In this document: positions 46,351 through 55,271 of the stretch, piece by piece | How the letters are laid out: the number at the start of each line of letters is the position of its first letter | Numbering within the stretch: position 1 is the stretch's first letter | Source: Sulfurospirillaceae bacterium | GTDB lineage: Bacteria; Campylobacterota; Campylobacteria; Campylobacterales; Sulfurospirillaceae | NCBI GenBank assembly: GCA_028684065.1 | Contig: JAQUGO010000001.1 | Coordinates: 310,001 to 374,000 of the forward strand | Direction: 5' to 3' | Length of the DNA: 64,000 bases | Translations under genes and position numbers: made by a program | Notes under the pieces: model-generated | What the model was told of the DNA's origin: nothing | Databases searched by the model: none | Seen by the model: the letters and a program-made list of their open reading frames with translations, nothing else

Positions 46351-46958
46351 TTTTGTCCTTTATCTAAGTCTATAAATGTGTAATTTGTAATTCTTTTAAG
46401 ATTATTAAATCTTGCACTTCGAGTAGTTTTTATCTCTTTTTTTGTGATTAACAATACTTTGACATTGTTACTATTTATAACATAAAAAAATTTATAGCCA
46501 AAAATAAAAAATATAGGATTGAAGTATGAAATTCTTGAGTAGTAAATAAATATTGCAATGATCCCAAAAACAACAAAAAATATTTCAATATCTGGCACAC
46601 TTAATGCAACAAAAAAATACGCTAAATAGCTTGGTAAAAAAGTATCATTAGCAGGTTCAATATTGGTAAGTGTATCTTTTTCAATTTCATCATCGGATAA
46701 CATATTGATAAAATAGACACTAGCAGTAGATAGTGTAACAATAAAAATAAGATAAAAAAGATAAGAGGCTATATTTAATAAACTATAAAAATACTTGTTG
46801 ATAAAAGGAATTAAAAAATCTATTTTAAGCACTAGGGAACAAATGTAATAAAAGATTGGCTGTATCCAGTCTAAGGTAATATGTTTATGTATTGCAAATA
46901 TTAAAAATGATAGAGACAATGAATTTACTATCAAAAACAATCTAAATATATATGCCAT
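46347..46958 (-). CDS. KwaA-like four-helix membrane protein of a Kiwa-type defence pair
   Basis: 203 residues. Predicted helices at about 4-23, 33-50, 60-85 and 112-140, then a cytoplasmic tail. A conserved-looking segment NIEPANDTFLPSYLAYFFVALS and tail NNLKRITNYTFIDL fit my recollection of KwaA, the membrane sensor of Kiwa. Starts on the last base of the hsdS stop (TAATG), so it is translated within the restriction operon. If not Kiwa, it is still a membrane protein obligatorily paired with the next gene. Confidence 0.55.
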   Translation of the reverse strand: MAYIFRLFLIVNSLSLSFLIFAIHKHITLDWIQPIFYYICSLVLKIDFLIPFINKYFYSLLNIASYLFYLIFIVTLSTASVYFINMLSDDEIEKDTLTNIEPANDTFLPSYLAYFFVALSVPDIEIFFVVFGIIAIFIYYSRISYFNPIFFIFGYKFFYVINSNNVKVLLITKKEIKTTRSARFNNLKRITNYTFIDLDKGQK

Positions 46959-48244
46959 TAAGCTACCCTCACTTTACCTGTAACTACACTATCAATAAGA
47001 GTAGCTTTGTACTCTTTGAGTTTGGTTATGTAGTTTTGTTGTAATTCGATTGTTTTATCGATTTTTGTTGTTTGGTTTTCTATATATTCTACGATTTGGA
47101 GTTGTTCTTGTTTTGGGGGGAGAACAATATTAAGCCGTTTAAAATCAACAAAACTTAGATTTTGTCTTAATCCCGAACCAAGTTTATAGATTGCTTTTGT
47201 AATATCTAATACATGTAAAAGATAATGCCAATATTCTGAACTTCCATCTTTTACATTCAAGTTTAAATATGCACTTGTAATAATTCCGTCATCTTTTGCT
47301 AAAGCTGTTCTAAGGCTTACTTTATCATTTTGTAAGTCCGTACATCTAATTATAATATCTCCAGTTTTTACGATTTGATATGTTTCAAATGATTCAGGAA
47401 CAAGTCCCACTAACTTTTCTTTTGCCTTTCTAATAATTCGACCATAGGATAATGATAAAACTCTATCGTCAATCATCCCAGTATTTTTTCTTTTATTTTC
47501 TTTAAATACTCTAAGCCCAGGTAAAATTTCCCAATGTTTCGGTATCTTTCCAATCCACTCAACACCACTATCTACAAGTTCTACATTTTTATCTAAACCT
47601 TTTGTTACAGCTTCGTTTGTAACGATTTGTTTTCGCTCTTTAAGCAGTGCGATAAGCTTTTCTTTTTGGCTGATGACTTCATTAATTTGAGCGGTTTTTA
47701 CATCAAGAAATAAGGCTATTTTTGTTTGTTCTTGTTTTGGGGGTAATGGAATTTCAAAAGAATTCAAATTACCAACAGTAAGTTGATTGATAGTTGAAGT
47801 TAAAAATTTTCCTGATTGTTTTTTAAAAATTTCAGAATTTAATATCTGAAATAAATAAGAATTTAATTTTGACCTAAAAACAGTTGTAAATGCACCAAAA
47901 GAATAGCTTTCATCCTCTTTTTTTGCAATTGCACACTTTCCAATTAATTCTCTACTTCCATTTCTTGAACAGATTAAAATATCATTTTCTTTAATAAATA
48001 ATTTCTTTGGAATATTGCTTTTAACATATACATTATCATCAAATGTAAGTTTCCCATTTTGAATATTTGATGACCTTAATACTAATGTCCCTTCTTCTTT
48101 ATTACATAAATCATTTGGATTATATGTTAATCCTATCGTTGAAGTTCCAAGATATTTTAATTTGGTAATATTCCAATGTTCTGGTATTTTGCCAATCCAA
48201 TCAACTTTACTATCTTTGTAAGAAGTATATTTTTCCAATGTCAT
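46958..48244 (-). CDS. hsdS: Type I restriction enzyme specificity subunit HsdS
   Basis: 428 residues with two target-recognition domains. The repeat is clear: DWIGKIPEHWNITKLKYLG at the N-terminus and EWIGKIPKHWEILPGLRVF near 240, each TRD followed by a conserved helix (IPLPPKQEQTKIALFLDVKTAQI; IVLPPKQEQLQIVEYIENQTTKI). Start ATG 48244, two bases after the hsdM stop, with GGGAGTATAAG upstream; a longer frame at 48298 lies inside hsdM. Confidence 0.93.
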   Translation of the reverse strand: MTLEKYTSYKDSKVDWIGKIPEHWNITKLKYLGTSTIGLTYNPNDLCNKEEGTLVLRSSNIQNGKLTFDDNVYVKSNIPKKLFIKENDILICSRNGSRELIGKCAIAKKEDESYSFGAFTTVFRSKLNSYLFQILNSEIFKKQSGKFLTSTINQLTVGNLNSFEIPLPPKQEQTKIALFLDVKTAQINEVISQKEKLIALLKERKQIVTNEAVTKGLDKNVELVDSGVEWIGKIPKHWEILPGLRVFKENKRKNTGMIDDRVLSLSYGRIIRKAKEKLVGLVPESFETYQIVKTGDIIIRCTDLQNDKVSLRTALAKDDGIITSAYLNLNVKDGSSEYWHYLLHVLDITKAIYKLGSGLRQNLSFVDFKRLNIVLPPKQEQLQIVEYIENQTTKIDKTIELQQNYITKLKEYKATLIDSVVTGKVRVA

Positions 48245-48245
48245 C

Positions 48246-50594
48246 TTATACTCCCAAAATCTCTTTGATAAGACCTTCACTAGCCTCTTCAAGCTCAAGG
48301 ATATCTTTTGCTACTTCTTCAAGCGTTCTTAGTGGTTTATGAGTATAAAAGTATTTATTAAAGCTGATCTCATAGCCTATCTTTACACTATCAAGATTGA
48401 TCCATGCTTCTTCTACATGTGGTTTTACTTCTTGTAAAAAATACGCTTGGATATTTACATGTAAAGGGATGTTTTCACTGTCTCTTAACTCTGTTTCGCT
48501 CTCATACTCTACATATTCATCTTTTTTGCCTGTAGTAAAGTAGCCAAAATGAGCAAGTTCCTTTTCTTTACATGTAAGATGCTCTAGGAGTTGTTCTTTT
48601 TTTTCTCCGCTGATTTTAGAGATTTTCTTGATGACTTTTTGTGCATTTTCATCATACCAACTTACCGCATTTAGTATGGTACTTAATTCGGCGTTACTTA
48701 GTTTTATCTTTTCTTCTTTTAGTGTTTTTTCAACTTTATCTTTGAAGATATTAAAATCATCGTATTCAGTTGTTCCTATTTTTTCTTGAAGTAATTTTGC
48801 TGTATTTTCTAAAGTTTTATGTTTTGTCCATAACTCTTTTGAAAATAGAGATTTCAACTGTTTTGCATTTAGTTCTATGTCATTTTTATCTAAGTATTCT
48901 TCAATAACTTTTTTATATTTTGACAAGTCTACATAACACACTGCTTTATACTCTTCTAAACACCATCTCATAGGCTCTTCTAAGGTTTTATCAAATCTTA
49001 GTGTTTCTATCAAATCATCTCTAAGCTGAGACTTCAATCTTTTTGGTCTCTCAATATTTACTTTGTAGTATCCAAAATCACTATTATTAAAGGTTTTTGA
49101 AGAGATTTTTTTACCATTACACTCATCATCACATGTTTCAAATTTTTTATAAATCTCCATGATTTTGGAGATTTGCTTAGGCTCTAATTCGCAGTTTTTA
49201 TCACCTAAATTTTTTCGCAATTTTGAGTATAAATCATTTGCATCTATAAGCTGCACTTTGCCTTTTCTCGTTTGTGCTTTCTTATTTGATAAAAGCCAAA
49301 TATAGGTTGTAATTCCCGTGTTATAAAAAAGGTTGTTCGGTAGCTGGATGATGGCATCAAGTAAATCATTTTCGATGATATATCTTCGTATGTTACTTTC
49401 TCCACCACCTGCATCACCCGTAAAAAGGCTACTTCCATTGTGAACTGAGGCTATACGACTTCCTACACTATTTGAAGATGATGGTTTCATTTTTCCAACC
49501 ATTTCCATTAAAAAGAGTAACTGTCCATCACTACTTCGTGGAGTTGCATCTACATCACTTTTATTTCCCCAATAATCAGCTAAATTTACAATAAATCTTG
49601 TATCAATAACATCTTTACCATCTTTGATGTATTTTTGTTCACTTGCCCATGACTTACCATAAGGAGGATTTGAGAGCATAAAGTCAAATTTTATTCCTGC
49701 GAAATCATCTACACTTAGTGTTGAGCCATTTTTGATATTTTCAGGGTTGTTTCCTTTTACCATCATATCTGATTTGCAAATGGCATAAGTTTCGTCATTT
49801 ATCTCTTTTCCATACAAGATAACATCGCCTGTTGCTTTTATCTCTCCATCTTCATCTTTGATAAAATTTTGAGACTCTGTTAACATACCACCGCTTCCAC
49901 AAGCGGGGTCATAGATGGTCATAACTGGCGGTAGATTGTCTTTTATAGGATCAAACACGATATGAGTCATAAGGTCTATCACTTCTCTTGGAGTGAAGTG
50001 TTCTCCCGCTTCTTCGTTGTTGTCTTCGTTAAATTTTCGTATCAGTTCTTCAAACACATATCCCATACCAAGATTTGTCAGTGGTGGAAGTTTTTTGCCC
50101 TCAGGATCAAGTGCTTCTTTGTCTGTAAGGTTGATGTAAGAGCTTGTAAATTTTTCTAAAACATCAAGAAGTACATCTTTATCTGCCATATGTTTGATTT
50201 GAGATTTTAATTTGAACTTTTCAATAATCTCTTGTACATTTTTACTAAATCCATTGAGGTACTCTGTGAAGTTTGCTTCAAGCATTTGTGATGAGTTTGT
50301 TGCAGTATCAAATAGTTTTTGTAAAGTCCATTTACTAGTGTTATAAAATACATATCCACTTGAATCTTGTAATCCTCTCTCATCAAATTCTGTAAAACCA
50401 GCTTCTTCTTTTTGAAATCTAAGCTCCTCGAGTACAGCTTCTTTTGTAGGCTCAAGTAGTGCATCAAGTCTTCGTAAAACTACCATAGGTAAAATAACAT
50501 CTCTATATTTGCCTCTAACATACACATCTCTTAGACAATCATCTGCGATTGACCATATAAAATTTACTAATTTGTTGTGTACTGCTTGATTCAT
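48246..50594 (-). CDS. hsdM: Type I restriction enzyme modification subunit HsdM
   Basis: 782 residues, N6-adenine methyltransferase. SAM-binding motif I YDPACGSGGML near 229 and catalytic motif IV SNPPYGKSW are intact; N-terminal HsdM helical domain (VNFIWSIADDCLRDVYVRGKYRDVILPMVVLRRLD) and GEHFTPREVIDLM. The C-terminal 250 residues form an extended helical region. One base separates it from the pseudo-methyltransferase fusion upstream. Confidence 0.95.
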   Translation of the reverse strand: MNQAVHNKLVNFIWSIADDCLRDVYVRGKYRDVILPMVVLRRLDALLEPTKEAVLEELRFQKEEAGFTEFDERGLQDSSGYVFYNTSKWTLQKLFDTATNSSQMLEANFTEYLNGFSKNVQEIIEKFKLKSQIKHMADKDVLLDVLEKFTSSYINLTDKEALDPEGKKLPPLTNLGMGYVFEELIRKFNEDNNEEAGEHFTPREVIDLMTHIVFDPIKDNLPPVMTIYDPACGSGGMLTESQNFIKDEDGEIKATGDVILYGKEINDETYAICKSDMMVKGNNPENIKNGSTLSVDDFAGIKFDFMLSNPPYGKSWASEQKYIKDGKDVIDTRFIVNLADYWGNKSDVDATPRSSDGQLLFLMEMVGKMKPSSSNSVGSRIASVHNGSSLFTGDAGGGESNIRRYIIENDLLDAIIQLPNNLFYNTGITTYIWLLSNKKAQTRKGKVQLIDANDLYSKLRKNLGDKNCELEPKQISKIMEIYKKFETCDDECNGKKISSKTFNNSDFGYYKVNIERPKRLKSQLRDDLIETLRFDKTLEEPMRWCLEEYKAVCYVDLSKYKKVIEEYLDKNDIELNAKQLKSLFSKELWTKHKTLENTAKLLQEKIGTTEYDDFNIFKDKVEKTLKEEKIKLSNAELSTILNAVSWYDENAQKVIKKISKISGEKKEQLLEHLTCKEKELAHFGYFTTGKKDEYVEYESETELRDSENIPLHVNIQAYFLQEVKPHVEEAWINLDSVKIGYEISFNKYFYTHKPLRTLEEVAKDILELEEASEGLIKEILGV

Positions 50595-52343
50595 CTACCT
50601 TGCCCCTAAAAAATTATTATGTATTGTATTTATTTTTTGTGTTATTTCTTCTATATCTTTGAACATTTTGATTTCATTATGAAAATTTGCGATGATCTGC
50701 TTATCTTCTTCATCTATTAACATTGGAACTTTTAACTTTTTAATTTCTATCGTTGCAATTTGTGGCATTGCCACTCCAGACACTAAAGTCGACAGCAACG
50801 CCTGTCCCAAGATTGATTTCAAAAACATATACAGCACTATAGCTTTTTGTTTTTTGTTATTACCTTTTAATCTTATAACTTGCACTGCTTGAGATGCAAT
50901 CATCGTTTCACTTGCTTCACCCACAATTGCCACTTTACCGATAGTTCCTTTTGTACTTAACAGTACATCATAAGGCTCTAATTTATAAGTTTGTAATCTT
51001 TTATACTGTGAACCTATTTGTTTGATTTTTCCACATTCAAAAAGAAATCCAGCTTTGCTAAAATCAGATGGTGAAACCTCATAAACTTCTTTTCCCTCGT
51101 CCTCATCTTTAAATAATTGTGATCTTCTTATATCTGCTACTGCTTCTAAATTCACTAGCTCAAAACTATTTAGCTTTTGCTGTATTGCTTCAATCTTATT
51201 GGAGATGATATACCTATCAATAGCAAAAGAATAATTGTTATTACTTATCTCATCAGGGGATACAAATCTTGAGATATTTTCCAACTCTTCCTTTTTTTCG
51301 TAAAGCGATACAATGTAATTTACATCATTTAGGATAAGCTTTCTACCTTCTCTTTGCAAAAAGCTTTCATGTTTAAGATTTAAAAAATAAACATTGTTAT
51401 CTTTTTTATGCTTATTGATAATAATAAATGTAGTTTCGATTGAAGTTGCATTATGTAAGTTTGGTGGTAATTGTATTAATGCTTCTAAAAGATTATTTTC
51501 AATTAGATATTTTCTAAACTCTTCATCTTGGTTGCCCCTGTAAGTAAAGCCAACAGGCATTAAAACAACCGCTTTACCACTCGTTTGGGATAGAATATGC
51601 TCAAAATGTGCTACTTCTCTATTTGATTTTACTTTATGGAATCTAAATCTATTGTATTTATCAGTATGTAAGAATTCATTATTGGTCGCCACCCCCATAG
51701 GTGGAAATGATAAGACACACTTGAATTGTTCTAGTGAATTTGGAGAATTTATGTTAGTATAGGTTGGTCGTTCTAGTGGATCGGTAAAAGTAAAATCAAT
51801 AGAAACACCTTCTATGGTTTTCATTAATTCGATAATGAATTCATCGGCAAAAGATTCCGCTAGTATTTTTTTATTAGTATAGTATGCTATGTTATAGCCA
51901 TTACTAAAAGGCGAATATATTTCAGTACACTCACCGTCTAATAACTTTACTCCAAAATCTGCTATTTGATTTGCAACTGAAAAGCCCGTATAGTCATCTG
52001 TAAGTGAAGAAAAAACATCAAAAACTTTTGGCAAAACCAACTCATCATTGACTATACTACAAAGTTTATTTAGCTCATTGCTTTCAATTTTATCAAGTCC
52101 AATATTTTGATGCAAAAAGAGTTCAAAAAGTTTAATAGATTTTGACAACTCTTTTATAATAGATTGGAATTTTTTAGTTTCAACCCTTTGATTATAAAAG
52201 TATTTAAAGGTAAGTTCTTCTTTATCGATGTGTATTGATATCTTTTTCCAAGCCATTAATAGATAAATAATTTTCGCAAATTGTTCAACTTTTAATCCGC
52301 TTTTTAATTCTCTAAGTAAATAAATTAATTGTTTTTCATTCAA
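50595..52343 (-). CDS. Pseudo-methyltransferase fused to an HsdS-like recognition domain
   Basis: 582 residues. The first 380 follow the HsdM layout (YTGFSVANQIADFGVKLLDG, EALIQLPPNLHNATSIETTFIII), but motif I is IYSPFSNGYN instead of DPACGSGG (about 143-152) and motif IV is LSFPPMG instead of NPPY (about 211-217), so it should not methylate. The last 180 residues are a specificity-type TRD plus spacer helix (VNLEAVADIRRSQLFKDEDE, LLSTKGTIGKVAIVG). Start TTG 52343 is chosen for GGAG seven bases upstream; TTG 52361 is the longest frame. First large gene of the operon, immediately before hsdM. An accessory or decoy subunit is likely. Confidence 0.75.
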   Translation of the reverse strand: MNEKQLIYLLRELKSGLKVEQFAKIIYLLMAWKKISIHIDKEELTFKYFYNQRVETKKFQSIIKELSKSIKLFELFLHQNIGLDKIESNELNKLCSIVNDELVLPKVFDVFSSLTDDYTGFSVANQIADFGVKLLDGECTEIYSPFSNGYNIAYYTNKKILAESFADEFIIELMKTIEGVSIDFTFTDPLERPTYTNINSPNSLEQFKCVLSFPPMGVATNNEFLHTDKYNRFRFHKVKSNREVAHFEHILSQTSGKAVVLMPVGFTYRGNQDEEFRKYLIENNLLEALIQLPPNLHNATSIETTFIIINKHKKDNNVYFLNLKHESFLQREGRKLILNDVNYIVSLYEKKEELENISRFVSPDEISNNNYSFAIDRYIISNKIEAIQQKLNSFELVNLEAVADIRRSQLFKDEDEGKEVYEVSPSDFSKAGFLFECGKIKQIGSQYKRLQTYKLEPYDVLLSTKGTIGKVAIVGEASETMIASQAVQVIRLKGNNKKQKAIVLYMFLKSILGQALLSTLVSGVAMPQIATIEIKKLKVPMLIDEEDKQIIANFHNEIKMFKDIEEITQKINTIHNNFLGAR

Positions 52344-52458
52344 AATTTTACTCCAACACAAGGCAAATATGCAATTAGTCTTGTATTTACTAATTGTGTT
52401 GAAATGTTATCAGTTTTTTAAAAGCTTGTCAAGTAGTCTAGTATTTACTTATTACATT

Positions 52459-52629
52459 CTATCCGAAAAGTTTATCTATGATATTTAGCTTTTTTAGTTC
52501 CATTTTAGATTTACATTGAGGGCAGATATTTATCATAGCTACTGAATTTAGTACATCACTTTTTGGCTTCACTATTTTACTATATCCGCATTGTTCACAG
52601 AGAAATTTAAAAGGCTTTGGCTGAATCAT
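52459..52629 (-). CDS. 56-residue zinc-ribbon protein
   Basis: ATG 52629 with AGGAACAAATT upstream opens 56 codons beginning MIQPKPFKFLCEQCGYS and ending NIIDKLFG. Two CxxC pairs (CEQC and CPQC), 25 residues apart, fit a zinc ribbon. It precedes the pseudo-methyltransferase gene on the same strand by about 115 bases and may be part of that operon. Function unknown. Confidence 0.65.
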   Translation of the reverse strand: MIQPKPFKFLCEQCGYSKIVKPKSDVLNSVAMINICPQCKSKMELKKLNIIDKLFG

Positions 52630-52663
52630 AATTTGTTCCTATGGCTGTTGACGGTAATAACTA

Positions 52664-52699
52664 CAAAAGACTTCTTGTAGCTTTGCAAGAAGTCTTTTG
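52664..52699. terminator. Perfect 14-bp hairpin
   Basis: CAAAAGACTTCTTG and CAAGAAGTCTTTTG around an 8-nt loop, between two small minus-strand genes. Its tails are not T-rich, but stem strength and position suit a boundary between the EcsC/TerB unit and the restriction operon. Confidence 0.6.
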
Positions 52700-52713
52700 A
52701 CACGATTGCATTT

Positions 52714-52887
52714 TTATAATAAACCTCTTTTTCTTGCTTCTTCTTTGGCATATTTATTATTTGGATTTTTTTCCAACAATTCCTTTATTTGTGCATTTGT
52801 AAATTTTTCAGCTTGTTTTTTCATTGTTTCATCAGCACTTTTTAATGCTTCGCCACCTATTTCTTTAGCTTTATCCCAAAATCCCAT
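52714..52887 (-). CDS. 57-residue helical protein
   Basis: ATG 52887 follows AGGAGTGCAAA. The frame starts MGFWDKAKEIGGEALKSADE, is charged and helical, and ends EEARKRGLL. Its start MGFWDKAK resembles MGLFDKVN of the adjacent larger protein. It is 13 bases downstream of that gene, so probably co-transcribed. No known family. Confidence 0.65.
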   Translation of the reverse strand: MGFWDKAKEIGGEALKSADETMKKQAEKFTNAQIKELLEKNPNNKYAKEEARKRGLL

Positions 52888-52900
52888 TTTGCACTCCTAT

Positions 52901-53902
52901 TTAATTTATTAATTCGGTTAGATCGTCTTCGTTAAAGCCTATTGTTTTAGCAATATTTTTAATAAACATCTTTTCAGTTACATGAAACTTTTCATCAACC
53001 TTTGCCAAAGCAATTAAATCTATTAAAAGATATAAGCCATCTTCTTGATTATCTTTAAGTACAGAATAATCAACTTTGATTTTATCGCTACTTCCAAGTT
53101 GTTCAATGAGTTGCATCTCATCTTCATTGGATAAATTTGATTTTTCAATAAAATTTTGAATATAATTCACTTCTTTGTCATCTATATTACCATCGATTTT
53201 CATTAAGTTTATTAATGTTTGAATCTTCACTTTTGCGATATGTCCACTCAAATCAGTATTTTCGATAGCTAGATTTGGTGCACTCACCTCAAGCATTTCA
53301 TCATTTTCAAACTCTATACTTCTTGAGAACACTTCAATTGCTTTATTCCCGATTTGGTGCGTGCTATACTTTGACCATGTTGCCATAGCAATCGCACCCG
53401 CAAAAGGTACCCATTTAGCAGCCATAGATTTAGCCATCTGTTGTGTAACTTTTCCACCAAGAATTTTGATGATATTTTGCAATGCCCTTGCACCCACTTT
53501 TTTAACCATGATTTTTTGACCATGAACTACAATTAAACTTGTAGCAGCGTTGCCAACCGCTCCAAACAAAACAGCAATGATCAACTCTTTTTCTACTTTT
53601 TGATGTCCATGAGCCTTAGCAACATCATAAATCATACTCATTTGGTTTTTTATAACGGCTACAATTTCTGGAATAGAAGCTGCCATCCCCCAAGGTCCGG
53701 GAATCATCCCCGCACCACCAGAGATAACGGCATTTTTATTACCATAACTTTGTATTATTTGTGAAATTTCATTTTTACTAGGATTTGAATGATTTTTATA
53801 ATATGTTTCTCGTTCATTTGATACTTTCTCCACGGCATCTGAAAGCCCTTGAGATAATTTTTCTTGAATCATGTCTCCATTAACTTTATCGAATAATCCC
53901 AT
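52901..53902 (-). CDS. EcsC-like protein with C-terminal TerB-like domain
   Basis: 333 residues. A glycine/alanine-rich hydrophobic region (about 60-190: SGGAGMIPGPWGMAASIPEIVAVI, GAVGNAATSLIVVHG) resembles EcsC-type membrane-associated proteins. The last 110 residues (LINLMKIDGNIDDKEVNYIQNFI, IALAKVDEKFHVTEKMFI) look like TerB, an acidic metal-binding domain. Such proteins occur in stress and defence islands. ATG 53902 follows AGAGGACGCA. It is divergent from an HTH regulator with a 21-bp palindrome between them. Confidence 0.65.
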   Translation of the reverse strand: MGLFDKVNGDMIQEKLSQGLSDAVEKVSNERETYYKNHSNPSKNEISQIIQSYGNKNAVISGGAGMIPGPWGMAASIPEIVAVIKNQMSMIYDVAKAHGHQKVEKELIIAVLFGAVGNAATSLIVVHGQKIMVKKVGARALQNIIKILGGKVTQQMAKSMAAKWVPFAGAIAMATWSKYSTHQIGNKAIEVFSRSIEFENDEMLEVSAPNLAIENTDLSGHIAKVKIQTLINLMKIDGNIDDKEVNYIQNFIEKSNLSNEDEMQLIEQLGSSDKIKVDYSVLKDNQEDGLYLLIDLIALAKVDEKFHVTEKMFIKNIAKTIGFNEDDLTELIN

Positions 53903-53925
53903 TGCGTCCTCTTTAAATATATAAC

Positions 53926-53946
53926 CTATAGATTACTAATCTATAG
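53926..53946. promoter_or_regulatory. 21-bp palindromic operator
   Basis: Arms CTATAGATTA and TAATCTATAG flank a single central C, a perfect dyad, in the 108-base gap between the EcsC/TerB gene and the divergent HTH gene. Likely binding site of the HTH protein controlling both directions. Confidence 0.65.
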
Positions 53947-54010
53947 AGAATTGATAAAAGATTCTACTTGAACTACTATTAAACTAAAGTTAACCACTAG
54001 GATACTAACC

Positions 54011-54262
54011 GTGTTTATAGCAAATGCAGATAATGAAGAAATTAGAGATTTTTATAAAACCATTTCTAACAATGTAAAAAAGTATAGAATTGAAAAAAAG
54101 ATGAGCCAACTTGAATTAGCTTTAACCATAGGGCAAAAAGGAAATGCCTTTTATAACTATGCTGAAAATAACACGAACAATAAACATTTTAATTTGGAGC
54201 ATTTATATAAAATTGCAAAGGCTTTAGAAATCGATGTCAGTGAGCTTTTGAAAAACCAATAA
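54011..54262 (+). CDS. Xre-family HTH regulator
   Basis: 83 residues with an HTH_3 fold: ISNNVKKYRIEKKMSQLELALTIG, then helices ending IAKALEIDVSELLKN, a canonical Xre signature. Start is GTG 54011 with AGGATACTAACC upstream. It is divergent from the EcsC/TerB gene across a 21-bp palindrome and is followed by its own terminator. Confidence 0.85.
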   Translation: MFIANADNEEIRDFYKTISNNVKKYRIEKKMSQLELALTIGQKGNAFYNYAENNTNNKHFNLEHLYKIAKALEIDVSELLKNQ

Positions 54263-54282
54263 TCTCTCTAGCCCACCATCGG

Positions 54283-54317
54283 GAGGATTGTCCTATAACA
54301 ACCCTCAATATTTTTTT
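54283..54317 (+). terminator. Rho-independent terminator of the HTH gene
   Basis: GAGGATTGT / ACAACCCTC stem (one mismatch) followed by AATATTTTTTT. Confidence 0.7.
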
Positions 54318-54357
54318 AAATCATTTCTAGCATATTGCAATTTATGGCATTACCACG

Positions 54358-54954
54358 CTATTTTTTAATGCCCCTAGGTCTTCCTTTATTCCCTTTATCT
54401 TTAGGGATAGTGCCACGAGTAAAAGCCCTATCTTTTTTGTTGCCTTTTAGGGGCTCTACATCTTGATCATCTTTGCACAGGTATGATATTACATCTTCCT
54501 CTAGTATCTTTCTTCTATCACTATCACAATGGTCAAGCAACCCTATGCCATCGAGTTTATACGAATTGCGATGACAGTTATGATAACTACCTTTTCCCTT
54601 TGTTATTTCTTCCCAATATTTACCAATTTGATCTGCCTTAAAAGAGCTATTTTGTACCTTTTGTCCATCAAAAGCAATCATTGTATGGAAATGCATCCCT
54701 TTATCTTCGGTGTATTCTTTTTTACATATATAGCCTACCTGTTCTTTGAAGACAGATGGTTTACTTCGTCTGTTGTTCATCATACGATTAAAGTCATTAT
54801 TCGCATCATCGGGTGTTATGCTATTACTATATGGTTTTTTGTAGCCTAAATCAATCCTAACGATATTAAGCTTTGAATATTTTTCGCTGAGTGTATCGAT
54901 GTACTTCTTAGTACTTTCGATTCGTTTGTTGATAGTTGTCTTGCTGTTTGCCAT
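54358..54954 (-). CDS. YfjJ/YagK-type (inovirus Gp2-like) replication protein
   Basis: 198 residues. The motif KGMHFHTMIAFDGQ (H-x-H, as in HUH-type nucleases) and later EEDVISYLCKDDQDV with a Tyr and Lys fit the YagK_YfjJ_C/inovirus Gp2 family, thought to start replication of phages and satellites. The basic C-terminus (PRGIKK) suits DNA binding. Start ATG 54954. Downstream of the recombination genes, on the same strand, after a 300-base AT-rich gap. Confidence 0.7.
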   Translation of the reverse strand: MANSKTTINKRIESTKKYIDTLSEKYSKLNIVRIDLGYKKPYSNSITPDDANNDFNRMMNNRRSKPSVFKEQVGYICKKEYTEDKGMHFHTMIAFDGQKVQNSSFKADQIGKYWEEITKGKGSYHNCHRNSYKLDGIGLLDHCDSDRRKILEEDVISYLCKDDQDVEPLKGNKKDRAFTRGTIPKDKGNKGRPRGIKK

Positions 54955-55240
54955 TTTTTATCCTTTTGTGATTTAATATATATCAACTAAAGGTATGTAT
55001 ACAAAAAATATATCTTTTAATTGCATGATGATATGTTTGACACATGACTAAAACAGATAGATAAAGCAGTAAAGAATATATAATATAATAACAATAATAT
55101 TAATAACCTAAAGTGGTTCTTTAAAAAATGCACGAGATACCTTGGTATACTAAATTTAAAACTCCTTGTTTTGTAGGCTTTTTGTTGCAAGGATAATATA
55201 CAAAGTTAGGAATTTCAACAAGAAAAAAATGATACCGTGG
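54955..55240. other. AT-rich gap upstream of the rep-like gene, possible replication origin
   Basis: About 285 bases without a supported gene. At 55070-55115 there is a run of AT-only sequence (ATATATAATATAATAAC, AATAATATTAATAAC), and ATACC-TT-GGTAT at 55138-55149 is a short inverted repeat. Easily melted DNA beside a Rep gene is compatible with an origin, but no iterons were found. Confidence 0.3.
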
Positions 55241-55271
55241 GTGTAGTAGAACCGTTATGGCTCTACTACAC
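55241..55271. terminator. 10-bp hairpin at the end of the recombination gene cluster
   Basis: GTGTAGTAGA / TCTACTACAC with an 11-nt loop. The stop codon of the 51-residue gene lies inside the loop, so the hairpin ends the minus-strand transcript. Confidence 0.5.

Noticed and set aside
54955-55240. CRISPR array or iteron cluster in the AT-rich gap
   Set aside because: No repeated unit longer than a few bases could be found; only AT-rich low-complexity sequence. No CRISPR array was seen anywhere in the window.
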